Of a stretch of DNA of 64,000 bases, positions 27,215 through 35,597 are shown piece by piece (the first letter of the stretch is position 1; each line of letters opens with the position of its first letter). Made by a program: the position numbers and the translations under genes. Location of the stretch: NCBI GenBank assembly GCA_964427415.1, contig CAYRUH010000003.1:1-64000 (forward strand), written 5' to 3'. This stretch comes from Lentisalinibacter sp964427415 (GTDB taxonomy: Bacteria > Pseudomonadota > Gammaproteobacteria > Steroidobacterales > Woeseiaceae). The notes under the pieces were generated by a model. The model was not told the DNA's origin, ran no database searches, and worked only from the letters and a program-made list of their open reading frames with translations.

Positions 27215-27711
27215 TCGTCGCGGCCCTGGCCGTCCTCCGTGCTGTCGGCCCGTTCCACCAGGTAGTCCACCAGGCGGTCGAGCTCCGCCGGGTTCATCAC
27301 GTTGCGGTAGGCCATCCAGGTGCCGGGCACCATGGATTCCGCGTTCATGAGGTAGCCGCGCAGCAGGCCCGGCCGCCAGGTGATGCCGGAACAGGATAAC
27401 GCTTCAGAGTAGGTGTAGCCCGGCCGGCTCGCCGCCGGCCGGCCGAGGATGCCGTGCAGGTTCGGCCCCACCCGGTGGGGCGCGCCGGCATCGATGCTGT
27501 GGCAGCCCTGACAGGCGAGCCAGAGCTCTGCGCCGGTGAGCGTGCGCGGCGTTGCGTTCCGGGCGGGCGGCTCTGCCGCATCGCCGCCGTCGCCCCTAGG
27601 CGCGCCTTCGCCGCAGGCCGCCAGCAGGCTGCAGGCCGCCAGGCCGAGCACGGCTGCCGGTCGGCGGAGCAGCCGATCTCCCGATCGACGGCCGGCGGGA
27701 CGGCGCTTCAT
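27211..27711 (-). CDS. Class I cytochrome c lipoprotein
   Basis: 166 aa. The N-terminus is basic and hydrophobic with a lipobox (S-L-L-A-A-C). One heme-binding C-Q-G-C-H lies about residue 72-76. G-P-N-L-H-G-I-L-G-R, A-G-Y-T-Y-S-E-A-L-like and P-G-T-W-M follow, with the Met as likely sixth heme ligand, as in cytochrome c-552/cy-type proteins. It would be lipid-anchored in the periplasm. The ATG overlaps the stop of the flavin amine oxidase gene (ATGA), so it is probably the electron acceptor for that enzyme. Last gene of a four-gene minus-strand operon. Confidence 0.9.
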   Translation of the reverse strand: MKRRPAGRRSGDRLLRRPAAVLGLAACSLLAACGEGAPRGDGGDAAEPPARNATPRTLTGAELWLACQGCHSIDAGAPHRVGPNLHGILGRPAASRPGYTYSEALSCSGITWRPGLLRGYLMNAESMVPGTWMAYRNVMNPAELDRLVDYLVERADSTEDGQGRDD

Positions 27712-29129
27712 GCCAGCCGCCTCAGCGTCTCGAGAACGGCGCGCTCGGCGGATTCCATCGCGCCCTCCATGCCCGAGTACGAGACGGCCGTGTGTTCGCC
27801 GGCGAAAGACACGCGGCCGTGTGCGGCGGCGAGCCGGCTCGGCATTCCGGCGGTTATCTCGCCTGGCCGCCAGATCGCCCAGGCACCCTCGCTGAACGGC
27901 TCTTCCGCCCAGCGCACCACCCGTCCCACCGACACGGTGCCGCGGGCGTCGGGGATAACCCGCTCGAATTCGGTCAGTATCGCGGCAGCCGCTTCCTCCT
28001 CCTCCATCCCGGCATAGTGGTCGCAGTCGTCGCCGTTGATCCAGACCGTGAGGTTGCGGCTGCCGGCCTCGTTCGCGGCAGGCCAGGCGAAGACCCGGCC
28101 CAGGGGGCCGTCCGTCCACCAGCTGGCCGGCCGACCGGCTTTGTCCCAGAACGGCTCGGCCGCCAGCAGATGGGCCTGGGTGATCTTGTGGTAGCGCACC
28201 TGCCGGAACGCCCCGGCCGGCTCTTCCGGCAAGCCGGGCTCGAAGTGGAGCCGGCGCACGGCCGTGGCAGGCAGGGTGCAGATCACCGCGTCCGCCCGGT
28301 ACTCCGCGCCGTTCTCGCAGTGCACGATCGTCTCCGTCGCCGACTGCCGGATGCGCATGACCCTCTCGCCGAGGCGCACGGGGCCGGCCAGGGAGTCCGC
28401 CATTGCCTCCGGCAGCCGCAGATTGCCGGTCGCCGCGTGCAGCGACGGCAGGCCCGCGCCCCGCGCCATGGTGATGGCCCGGCCGATGCTCTCGCCCACC
28501 CGGTACAGGGCCAGCAGAGAGGTATCCCCGAGCCGGTTGCCGTAGCTGTTGTTGGCGTCGATCCACGCCAGTGCCGTGTCGTCGAGCCCGCGTTTGCGGA
28601 AGAACGCCGCCGCGGATACGTCCCACTGCTGCGCCGCCGGCGCGCGCCAGTGGGTGGAGGTCTGCAGCGGATTGCCGCGCAGCAGGGCGCCTGCGAGCCG
28701 ATCCGGCGTGATCTCGCGCAGCGCCGGTGGCAGGGTGTTCAGCGGCGAGTCCGGCCAGCCCGCGCGGTCGACGATGCGGCCGTCCAGGATGAGGCCGGTC
28801 TCCGCATCACGGGGCGAGGCCGTCAGCGGTACGCCGAGCTCCCGGGCAGCTCCAACGGCCCGGCCGTAATTCGGGCCGAAGATGTTGGCGCCGGCTTCCG
28901 GGGTGCCGGGCAGTTCGTCCAGCGTCCTGACCCGGCCGCCGATCCGTTGCCGGGCTTCGAGCACCGTGACCGAGCAGCCCTGGCGCTCCAGCAACCGGGC
29001 GGCATGCAGGCCGGCCAGGCCGGCGCCGAGCACGGTAACGCTGCGTCCGCCGGCACCACCCGTCAGTGGCCAGGCGGCGGCGAGAAGAGCGCCGCCCGCC
29101 CGGACGAGAAACTGCCGGCGGCTCGGCAT
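27708..29129 (-). CDS. Tat-exported flavin monoamine oxidase
   Basis: 473 aa. The N-terminus (S-R-R-Q-F-L-V-R-A-G-G) is a twin-arginine signal. The FAD dinucleotide-binding motif V-L-G-A-G-L-A-G-L-H-A-A-R-L-L-E follows at about 33-48, then E-A-R-Q-R-I-G-G-R-V. The C-terminus carries V-S-F-A-G-E-H-T-A-V-S-Y-S-G-M-E-G-A, the second FAD-contacting block of the amine oxidase (PF01593) family. Length fits. The substrate is an amine or amino acid, not further defined. Its gene is sandwiched between a DUF885 peptidase (1-nt overlap) and the cytochrome c (4-nt overlap). That context suggests periplasmic amine or amino-acid oxidation with electrons going to cytochrome c. Confidence 0.9.
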   Translation of the reverse strand: MPSRRQFLVRAGGALLAAAWPLTGGAGGRSVTVLGAGLAGLHAARLLERQGCSVTVLEARQRIGGRVRTLDELPGTPEAGANIFGPNYGRAVGAARELGVPLTASPRDAETGLILDGRIVDRAGWPDSPLNTLPPALREITPDRLAGALLRGNPLQTSTHWRAPAAQQWDVSAAAFFRKRGLDDTALAWIDANNSYGNRLGDTSLLALYRVGESIGRAITMARGAGLPSLHAATGNLRLPEAMADSLAGPVRLGERVMRIRQSATETIVHCENGAEYRADAVICTLPATAVRRLHFEPGLPEEPAGAFRQVRYHKITQAHLLAAEPFWDKAGRPASWWTDGPLGRVFAWPAANEAGSRNLTVWINGDDCDHYAGMEEEEAAAAILTEFERVIPDARGTVSVGRVVRWAEEPFSEGAWAIWRPGEITAGMPSRLAAAHGRVSFAGEHTAVSYSGMEGAMESAERAVLETLRRLA

Positions 29130-31137
29130 CAGGTCGCCGTCTCCCCGGCGAGCCAGGCGTCGATGCGGGCCTCGAGGATGTGCAGCGGCAGGTCGCCTTC
29201 TTCCAGCACCCTGGCGTGAAAGGCGCGGATGTCGAAGTCGTCGCCGAGCGCGGCTTTCGCGCGGCGTCGCAGCTCCAGGATTTTCAGCTGGCCGATCTTG
29301 TAGGCGAGCGCCTGGCCGGGGATAGCCATGAAGCGCTCGGCCTCCGACACCGCCCGGGTCTCCAGCACCGCCGAGTTGGCGTACATGTAGTCCAGCACGT
29401 CCTCGCGGGACCATCCTTTGGCGTGCAGGCCGGTATCCACCACCAGCCGGATGGCCCGCCACAGCTCGGCGTTGAGCTGGCCGAAGCGCTGGTAGGGGTC
29501 CTCGTAGAAACCCATCGCCTTGCCCACCGGCGCGGACTCCGCGTACAGGCCCCAGCCCTCGGCGAAGGCCGTCACCCCGCCATGGCGGCGGAAGTCCGGC
29601 ACGTCCTCCAGTTCCAGGTTGGAGGAGCGCTGGAAGTGATGACCCGGCACGGCTTCGTGCAGGAACAGGGATTCCGCGGCCCAGCGGGGCCGTGCCTCGG
29701 GCCGCCAGGTATTGAGGTAGAAGATGCCCGGGCGGCTGCCGTCGGCCGACGGCCGCTGGTAGGAGCCCTTGGCCGCTGACTGCTCCCGGTAGCGCTCCAC
29801 CGGGCGGATCTCGTAGTCCGCCTCGGGGATGCGGCTGAACAGCCGCGGTGCCGCTGCGTCGGCCTTGTCCCGCAGCCCCTCGTAGGCGGCCACCATCTCC
29901 TCCCGGGACTCGAAATAGAACCGTGGATCGGTGTTCAGGTACTCGAAGAAGTGCTGCAGGTCGCCTTCGAAACCGACCTCTTCCTGGATGGCCCTCATCT
30001 CGCCGTGGATGCGCTCCACCTCGTCCAGCCCGATGCNNNNNNNNNNNNNNNNNNNNNNNNNNNNNNNNNNNNNNNNNNNNNNNNNNNNNNNNNNNNNNNN
30101 NNNNNNNNNNNNNNNNNNNNNNNNNNNNNNNNNNNNTCCTGGATGGCCCTCATCTCGCCGTGGATGCGCTCCACCTCGTCCAGCCCGATGCGGTGGATCT
30201 GGTCCGGCGTCAGATCGGTGGTGGTGTGGTGGCGCACCAGCCAGGCATACCAGTCCCCGCCGCCGGGCAGCGCGCCCAGCCCGGCGGTCTCCCGCGCGGA
30301 CGGCAGGTACTCGTCGCGGATGAAGCCGTGCAGGCGGGCGTAGGCGGGCACGAGTCGCTCGGTGATCGCCGCGGCGTAGGCCTGGCGCAGCCGCTCCCGC
30401 TCTTCCTCCGGCACCGAATCCGGGAGCTCGGCGACGGGGCCCCAGAACAGGCTGTCCGCGGCGTCCCCGACCATTTGTGCCTCGAGCTGCGGCAGGGTGC
30501 GCTCCATCAGGACGGCCGGCTGGACGATACCCGCGTCCATGCCCTTGCGCATGTTGACGATGGCCTGATCCACCCAGTCGCCGAAGCCGTCGATGCGGCC
30601 CAGGAACGCCTCGTAGTCGGCGACCGTCTCGAAGGGCTGCGGGCCCTTTCCGGAACCGAGCCTGGCCAGGCGGTTGGCCGGGTTGTAGAACTGGTTCACC
30701 GGCGTGAGCTCGCGCGGGAAGGCGTAGCCGGCCAGTTCGTCGCGCAGCTCGTAGAGGAACAGCTCGCGGCTCAGCCGGCGGTCCGGGTCCAGGGCGTCCG
30801 GCGGGATGGCCTCGGCGGCCGCCAGGCTGCGTTCCAGCAGTTGCCGCTCCGCGCGGATATGCGCCGGCGAGATGCTGACGGGCCAGCGGTCGTCCCAGCG
30901 GTGGTCGCCGAGGAACGTCGCCTGCACCGGATTGAGTTCCAGCCAGGCGTCCCAGTACCCGGCGAACAGGCGGTCCAGCCGTGCAGCCGGCTTCTCTGCC
31001 GGCTCTTCCGTGGCCGGCGCATCAGTCTCCTGTGAGGCCGCTGCAGCGGGCGCGGCGGCGGTGTCTTCTTCCGCAGGCCCGCCGCAGCCGGCGGCGAGCA
31101 GGGCGAGGGCGAACGGCAGGGTGAGACGGCGTAGCAT
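29129..31137 (-). CDS. DUF885 lipoprotein, probable metallopeptidase (gene split by an assembly artefact)
   Basis: The start ATG 31137 has a near-perfect AAGGAGG upstream and begins a lipoprotein signal (F-A-L-A-L-L-A-A-G-C-G-G). As printed the frame breaks at N 30037-30136, flanked by identical 55-bp copies (29982-30036, 30137-30191). Deleting 155 bases restores a 617-aa protein. DUF885 marks: W-L-E-L-N-P-V-Q-A-T-F-L-G-D-H-R-W-D near the mature N-terminus and a zinc-site-like L-H-E-A-V-P-G-H-H-F-Q. Members are predicted periplasmic zinc peptidases. A 10-nt gap separates it from the upstream peptide transporter gene, supporting a peptide-degradation role. Confidence 0.87.
29982..30191. other. 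Assembly gap flanked by identical 55-bp copies
   Basis: 100 N at 30037-30136. The 55 bases 29982-30036 are repeated exactly at 30137-30191. Same artefact as at 25.8 kb; removing one copy and the Ns restores the DUF885 frame. Confidence 0.93.
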
Positions 31138-31147
31138 GTAGCCTCCT

Positions 31148-32758
31148 TCAGCGGGGACGGTCATCGGTGTGGGTGGGAACGTCGGCGTCGAAGGCGCCGG
31201 GCTCGTCCTGCCGCGTGTAGCGGGCGTCTTCGTCTTCCACCTGGTCCAGCGCGGCGATCTTCTTCAGCCACGGCGTGGCGATCAGGAAGCCGAGGAAGAC
31301 CACCGTGCAGAAGATGACGATCTGGCGGTAGCGCTCGGGGAACTCGGCCACGTTGTCGCCGCGGAATTCGCCGGCGAGGAGCCCTGCCAGCAGGTTGCCG
31401 AGGGCGGCGCCGAAGAACCACATGCCCATCATCTGGCTGTAGTAGCTGCGCGGCGCGAGCTTGGAGGTGGCCGACAGGCCGATGGGGCTCAGGCAGAGCT
31501 CGCCGGTGGTGTGGAAGAGATAGGTCATCAGCAGCCACACGGGCAGCACCTTGCCGCCGTCCTGGATCAGCGAGGCGGCGAACCACATGAAGCCGAAGCC
31601 GACGCCGAGCTGCAGGAAGCCCAGCGCGAACTTCAGCGGGATGGACGGGTCCAGGTTGCGCCGGCCCAGGTTGATCCAGAGAGCGGAGAAGAACGGTGCC
31701 AGGATCAGGATGTAGAGGGGATTCAGGGACTGGAACACTTCCGGCGGGATCACCAGCCCGAGCATCTCCCGGGCGGTGTAGCGTTCGGCGAACAGGTTCA
31801 GCGAGGAACCGGCCTGCTCGAAGCCGGACCAGAACAGTGCGGCGCCGATGAAAAGCGCCACCAGCACAATGGTGCGGTTGCGCTCCAGGCGGGTGAGCTT
31901 CGGGTCCAGCAGGACGCGACCGAAGAACAGTACCGCGACGGCCACAATCACGTAGACCGTGGTGGCGGCGAGACCGACGGCATCGAACGCGACCAGGCCC
32001 TCCAGGCCAAGGACCGCGAGCAGGAACAGGCCCGCCGTCGCCACGTAGATGGCCAGTTTCAGGTTGCGCACCTTCCGCTCGTCGCCCGGCGGCGTCGGGA
32101 ATGGCTGCTTGCCGAAATCGCCGAGGTGCTTCTGGGTGGCCCGGTAGACCACCAGGCCCGCGATCATGCCGACCGCGGCTGCTGCGAAGCCCCAGTGCCA
32201 GCCCATGTTCACGCGCAGGAAGCCGCACACCAGCGGGCCGAGGAAGGCGCCCAGGTTGATGCCCATGTAATAGAGCACGTAGCCGGCGTCCCGGCGGGCG
32301 CCGCCCTCCGGATAGAGTTCGCCGACGCAGCTCGATATGTTCGGCTTCAGGAGTCCGGTGCCGACCACGATCAGGATCAGGCCGAAGTAAAAGCCGTAGG
32401 CTTCGCCGACGAGCCCGAAGCCGGGTAGCGACAGCACGATGTGTCCCGCCGCGATGATGATGCCGCCGTACCAGATGGAATCCTGCTGGCCGAACACCCG
32501 GTCGGCAAGCCAGCCGCCGGGCAGTGCCGCGAGATACACGCCGGCCGTGTACAGGCCGTAGACCGCGGTGGCCGTGGCGTCGTCGAACCCCAGCCCGCCC
32601 TCGGCGATGCTTGCGACCATGAACAGCACCAGCAGCGCGCGCATGCCGTAGTAGCTGAAACGCTCCCACAGTTCGGTAAAGAACAGCGTGCCCAGGCCGG
32701 CGGGATGGCCGAAGAAGGTCTTGCCGGGCGTGCCGGCGGCGGGTTTGGGTTGACTCAT
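31148..32758 (-). CDS. POT-family proton-dependent oligopeptide transporter
   Basis: 536 aa with about 12-14 membrane helices. The POT/PTR2 signature E-x-x-E-R-F-x-Y-Y-G is present at residues 29-38 (ELWERFSYYG); its Glu and Arg residues couple proton movement to peptide uptake. A second signature, G-R-x-x-L-D, and F-x-x-x-E-L-C-L-S-P-I-G in the later half also fit. The family imports di- and tripeptides across the inner membrane. AGGGAG sits 8 nt before the ATG. It is the first gene of the transporter / DUF885 / amine oxidase / cytochrome operon. A cytoplasmic M20 peptidase encoded close by could split the imported peptides. Confidence 0.95.
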   Translation of the reverse strand: MSQPKPAAGTPGKTFFGHPAGLGTLFFTELWERFSYYGMRALLVLFMVASIAEGGLGFDDATATAVYGLYTAGVYLAALPGGWLADRVFGQQDSIWYGGIIIAAGHIVLSLPGFGLVGEAYGFYFGLILIVVGTGLLKPNISSCVGELYPEGGARRDAGYVLYYMGINLGAFLGPLVCGFLRVNMGWHWGFAAAAVGMIAGLVVYRATQKHLGDFGKQPFPTPPGDERKVRNLKLAIYVATAGLFLLAVLGLEGLVAFDAVGLAATTVYVIVAVAVLFFGRVLLDPKLTRLERNRTIVLVALFIGAALFWSGFEQAGSSLNLFAERYTAREMLGLVIPPEVFQSLNPLYILILAPFFSALWINLGRRNLDPSIPLKFALGFLQLGVGFGFMWFAASLIQDGGKVLPVWLLMTYLFHTTGELCLSPIGLSATSKLAPRSYYSQMMGMWFFGAALGNLLAGLLAGEFRGDNVAEFPERYRQIVIFCTVVFLGFLIATPWLKKIAALDQVEDEDARYTRQDEPGAFDADVPTHTDDRPR

Positions 32759-32875
32759 CCGGGTGCTCCCTCTGCGAGAACGGAACCATGCTGACGAACG
32801 GCGGAGGGAGCCTATCCTACCTTCTGGCGGCCGGCTTGTGGGGCGGGCGGCAGGTGTGCGCCCTGGCGGGGAAGC

Positions 32876-33343
32876 CTATTCTCCGGTCAGGAAGACGACC
32901 GGGACCTCGGCGAAATAGCGGCTGCCGTCGGCGTGCACGACGATCTGCAGTACGGCGCCTTCGCCCCGCGGTGCCGGCAGGTTGCCCGACCACACGGTGG
33001 CGCCCTCCTCCGCGGGTGAGAACGCCACCGGTTCCGACGACATACCGGCCGCCGGGGCCAGTCCCACGGCGGCCGCGGACAGGGAGTAGCGCGATTTGAT
33101 GCGAAGCCTGAGTGCGGTGGCGTCGAGCGCCGCCGGGGTCAGCGTCAGACGGAAAGACTCGTTGACCAGGTCACAGGCGCCACTGGGCCAGCGGCAGTTC
33201 GACTTTGCCAGCAGCGGATAGTCCTGCCCCGGCCGGGCGGCATGGGGACGCTCGGCGACGAACCGGTCCACTGCGAACCAGGTCAGGGTGGCGAGCGCCG
33301 GTGCCACCAGCAGTGCCGCCACGACGTGCCAGTTCTTCCACAT
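32876..33343 (-). CDS. Single-span envelope protein of unknown function
   Basis: 155 aa. One N-terminal transmembrane helix or uncleaved signal (VVAALLVAPALATLTWFAV, residues 7-25), then a beta-rich periplasmic domain with two cysteines (S-N-C-R-W-P-S-G-A-C-D) that are nine residues or fewer apart and could pair. The 117-bp gap to the peptide transporter gene downstream leaves open whether they share a transcript. No family is recognised. Confidence 0.65.
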   Translation of the reverse strand: MWKNWHVVAALLVAPALATLTWFAVDRFVAERPHAARPGQDYPLLAKSNCRWPSGACDLVNESFRLTLTPAALDATALRLRIKSRYSLSAAAVGLAPAAGMSSEPVAFSPAEEGATVWSGNLPAPRGEGAVLQIVVHADGSRYFAEVPVVFLTGE

Positions 33344-33390
33344 GATCTTCGCGCTCCGCTGCGTCCCGCGGCTTCGGCCCCGGCGACAGC

Positions 33391-33419
33391 TTAAAAGAAA
33401 AGGGGCTCCGGCGGAGCCA
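33391..33419 (-). terminator. Rho-independent terminator of the symporter operon
   Basis: On the minus strand a GGCTCC/GGAGCC stem (33404-33409 and 33413-33418) with a 3-nt loop is followed by CCTTTTCTTTT. It lies 24 nt after the symporter stop codon. Confidence 0.8.
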
Positions 33420-33442
33420 CTTCCCGTGCGGGCACTCGCCGG

Positions 33443-35173
33443 TCAGTGCCCGGTCGCCGCTGCTGCGCCGCTCGGTACGCGGATGTCCTCCACCAGATGC
33501 TGGATGTGCTCCGGCGGCGCGGCCGTGACCCGCGATACCGCGAAGGCGACGGCGAAGTTGACCATGGCCCCAACCGCGCCGAACGCGTTCGGCTCGATAC
33601 CGAAGAACCAGTTCTCCGCCATGCCGCCCAGGTATTCGGTGCCCGGGATGAACATGATGCCTTTGTGCTGGAACACGTACAGCAGCGTCACCCCGAGGCC
33701 GCTCACCATGCCGGCGATGGCACCCTCCTTGTTCATGCGCTGACTGAAGATGCCCATCATCAGCGCCGGGAAGATGGAGGAGGCCGCTAGCCCGAAGGCC
33801 AGCGCCACGGTGCCCGCCGCGAAGTCGGGCGGATTGAAACCAAGATATCCGGCCACGACGATGGCGCCGGCCATGGCGATGCGGCTGGCTCTCAATTCCT
33901 GTCGTTCCGTGATCTGCGGCATAAAGACGCCCTTCAGCAGATCATGAGAGATGGCCGAGGAGATGGCGAGCAGCAGGCCCGCCGCCGTCGACAGCGCCGC
34001 CGCCAGACCGCCCGCGGCGACCAGCGCGATCACCCAGTTCGGCAATTTCGCGATCTCCGGGTTGGCCAGCACCATGATGTCGTTGTCCACCTTGGTGAGC
34101 TCGTTGACCTCGGGATTCGCCGAGTAGCGGATGCGCCCGTCGTCGTTCTTGTCGGTGACGTCCAGCAGCCCGGTGGCCTCCCACTTCCTGAACCAGTTCG
34201 GGCGCTCCTCGTAGACCAGATACTGGCCTTCCTTCGGTTCCATGGTCTCCATCAGATTCAGGCGCGCCATGGCGGCGACGGCGGGCGCCGTGGTGTAGAG
34301 GATGGCGATGAACACCAGCGCCCAGCCGGCGGAGGAGCGCGCGTCCTTCACCTTCGGCACGGTGAAGAAGCGGATGATCACGTGGGGCAGGCCGGCCGTG
34401 CCGATCATCAGCGACATCGTGTACATGAACATATTCAGCAGACTGATTCTGGCGTTGGTCGTGTACTCGGCGAAGCCGAGGTCGGTGACCATGCGGTCCA
34501 GCTTGTCCAGCAGGAAGGTCTCCGAACCGGCCATGGTGGAGCCGAGCCCGAGCTGCGGGACGGGGTTGCCGGTAAGATTCAGCGAAATGAAGATGGCCGG
34601 GATGGTATAGGCGAGGATCAGCACGCAGTACTGGGCGATCTGGGTGTAGGTGATGCCCTTCATGCCGCCCATCACCGCGTAGAAGAAGACGATGGCCATG
34701 CCGATGCCGAGGCCCAGGTCGTAATCCACTTCCAGAAAGCGGGAGAAGGCGACGCCGATGCCCTTCATCTGCCCGATTACGTAGGTGATGGAGGCAACGA
34801 TGAGGCAGATCACCGCCACGATGCGCGCCGTGCGCGAGTAGTAACGGTCGCCGATGAACTCGGGCACCGTGAATTTGCCGAACTTGCGCAGATACGGCGC
34901 GAGCAGCATGGCGAGCAGCACGTAGCCGCCGGTCCAGCCCATCAGGAAGACCGAACCGCCGTAACCCATGAACGCGATCAGGCCTGCCATGGAGATGAAC
35001 GACGCGGCGGACATCCAGTCCGCGGCCGTCGCCATGCCGTTCGAGATGGGATGTACGCCGCCGCCGGCCACGTAGAAGTCCTTGGTGGTGCCGGCCCGGG
35101 CCCAGATGGCGATGCCGATGTAGACCGCGAAAGTGGCGCCGACCACGAGGTAGGTGAGTGTCTGCAGTGTCAT
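33443..35173 (-). CDS. Sodium:solute symporter, acetate-type (ActP/VC2705-like)
   Basis: 576 aa with about 13 membrane helices, beginning with a helix and then D-F-Y-V-A-G-G-G-V-H-P-I-S-N-G-M-A-T-A-A-D-W-M-S-A-A-S-F, the SSS-family signature. The partner gene for DUF4212 ends 9 nt upstream, and AGGAG precedes the ATG. This pairing (DUF4212 plus SSS) is typical of the VC2705 subfamily of sodium/acetate-like symporters. It imports a small monocarboxylate with sodium at the inner membrane; the exact substrate is inferred. An insertion of about 60 polar residues around 290-350 is present between helices. Confidence 0.92.
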   Translation of the reverse strand: MTLQTLTYLVVGATFAVYIGIAIWARAGTTKDFYVAGGGVHPISNGMATAADWMSAASFISMAGLIAFMGYGGSVFLMGWTGGYVLLAMLLAPYLRKFGKFTVPEFIGDRYYSRTARIVAVICLIVASITYVIGQMKGIGVAFSRFLEVDYDLGLGIGMAIVFFYAVMGGMKGITYTQIAQYCVLILAYTIPAIFISLNLTGNPVPQLGLGSTMAGSETFLLDKLDRMVTDLGFAEYTTNARISLLNMFMYTMSLMIGTAGLPHVIIRFFTVPKVKDARSSAGWALVFIAILYTTAPAVAAMARLNLMETMEPKEGQYLVYEERPNWFRKWEATGLLDVTDKNDDGRIRYSANPEVNELTKVDNDIMVLANPEIAKLPNWVIALVAAGGLAAALSTAAGLLLAISSAISHDLLKGVFMPQITERQELRASRIAMAGAIVVAGYLGFNPPDFAAGTVALAFGLAASSIFPALMMGIFSQRMNKEGAIAGMVSGLGVTLLYVFQHKGIMFIPGTEYLGGMAENWFFGIEPNAFGAVGAMVNFAVAFAVSRVTAAPPEHIQHLVEDIRVPSGAAAATGH

Positions 35174-35182
35174 GGCCGGCTC

Positions 35183-35437
35183 CTATTCGTCTTCCTGCAA
35201 GCCGAACTCGCGGTCCAGCTTGTTCATCCGTCTGGCGTAGAAGAAGATCAGCGCCACGAACGCGTAGATGGAGCCCTGCTGCGCGAACCAGAAGCCGAGC
35301 TTGTAGCCGCCGATGCGGATGTTGTTCAGGGGCTCCACCAGGATGATCCCGAACAAGTAGGAGACGATGAACCAGATCACCATGCAGACTGCGACGAGTC
35401 TGAGATTCCGGCGCCAGTAGGCCTTGCGGTCGGACAT
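35183..35437 (-). CDS. DUF4212 symporter small subunit
   Basis: 84 aa with two membrane helices (LRLVAVCMVIWFIVSYLFGIIL and SIYAFVALIFFYARRMNKLD). The pattern Y-W-R-R-N-L-R-L ... G-F-W-F-A-Q-Q-G-S-I is diagnostic of DUF4212, the putative solute:sodium symporter small subunit that accompanies VC2705-type transporters. First gene of the pair; a GGGGGAAAC element lies upstream of its ATG. It diverges from the CNB-CBS gene across about 160 bp, which should hold both promoters. Confidence 0.93.
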   Translation of the reverse strand: MSDRKAYWRRNLRLVAVCMVIWFIVSYLFGIILVEPLNNIRIGGYKLGFWFAQQGSIYAFVALIFFYARRMNKLDREFGLQEDE

Positions 35438-35597
35438 GTTTCCCCCTGTGGCGTGTTACCGCCTGTTCCTGCCGAGCAAAGAACTTAGCAGATGCTGCGA
35501 TACTCGGGGGACCAGCCTTTGATGTCAGTCCTGCGGTGGTTGCGAGGATAATCAGCGGCCTTTCTTCCTCGGCCTCCAGTCGTGTAACAATTGTCCG

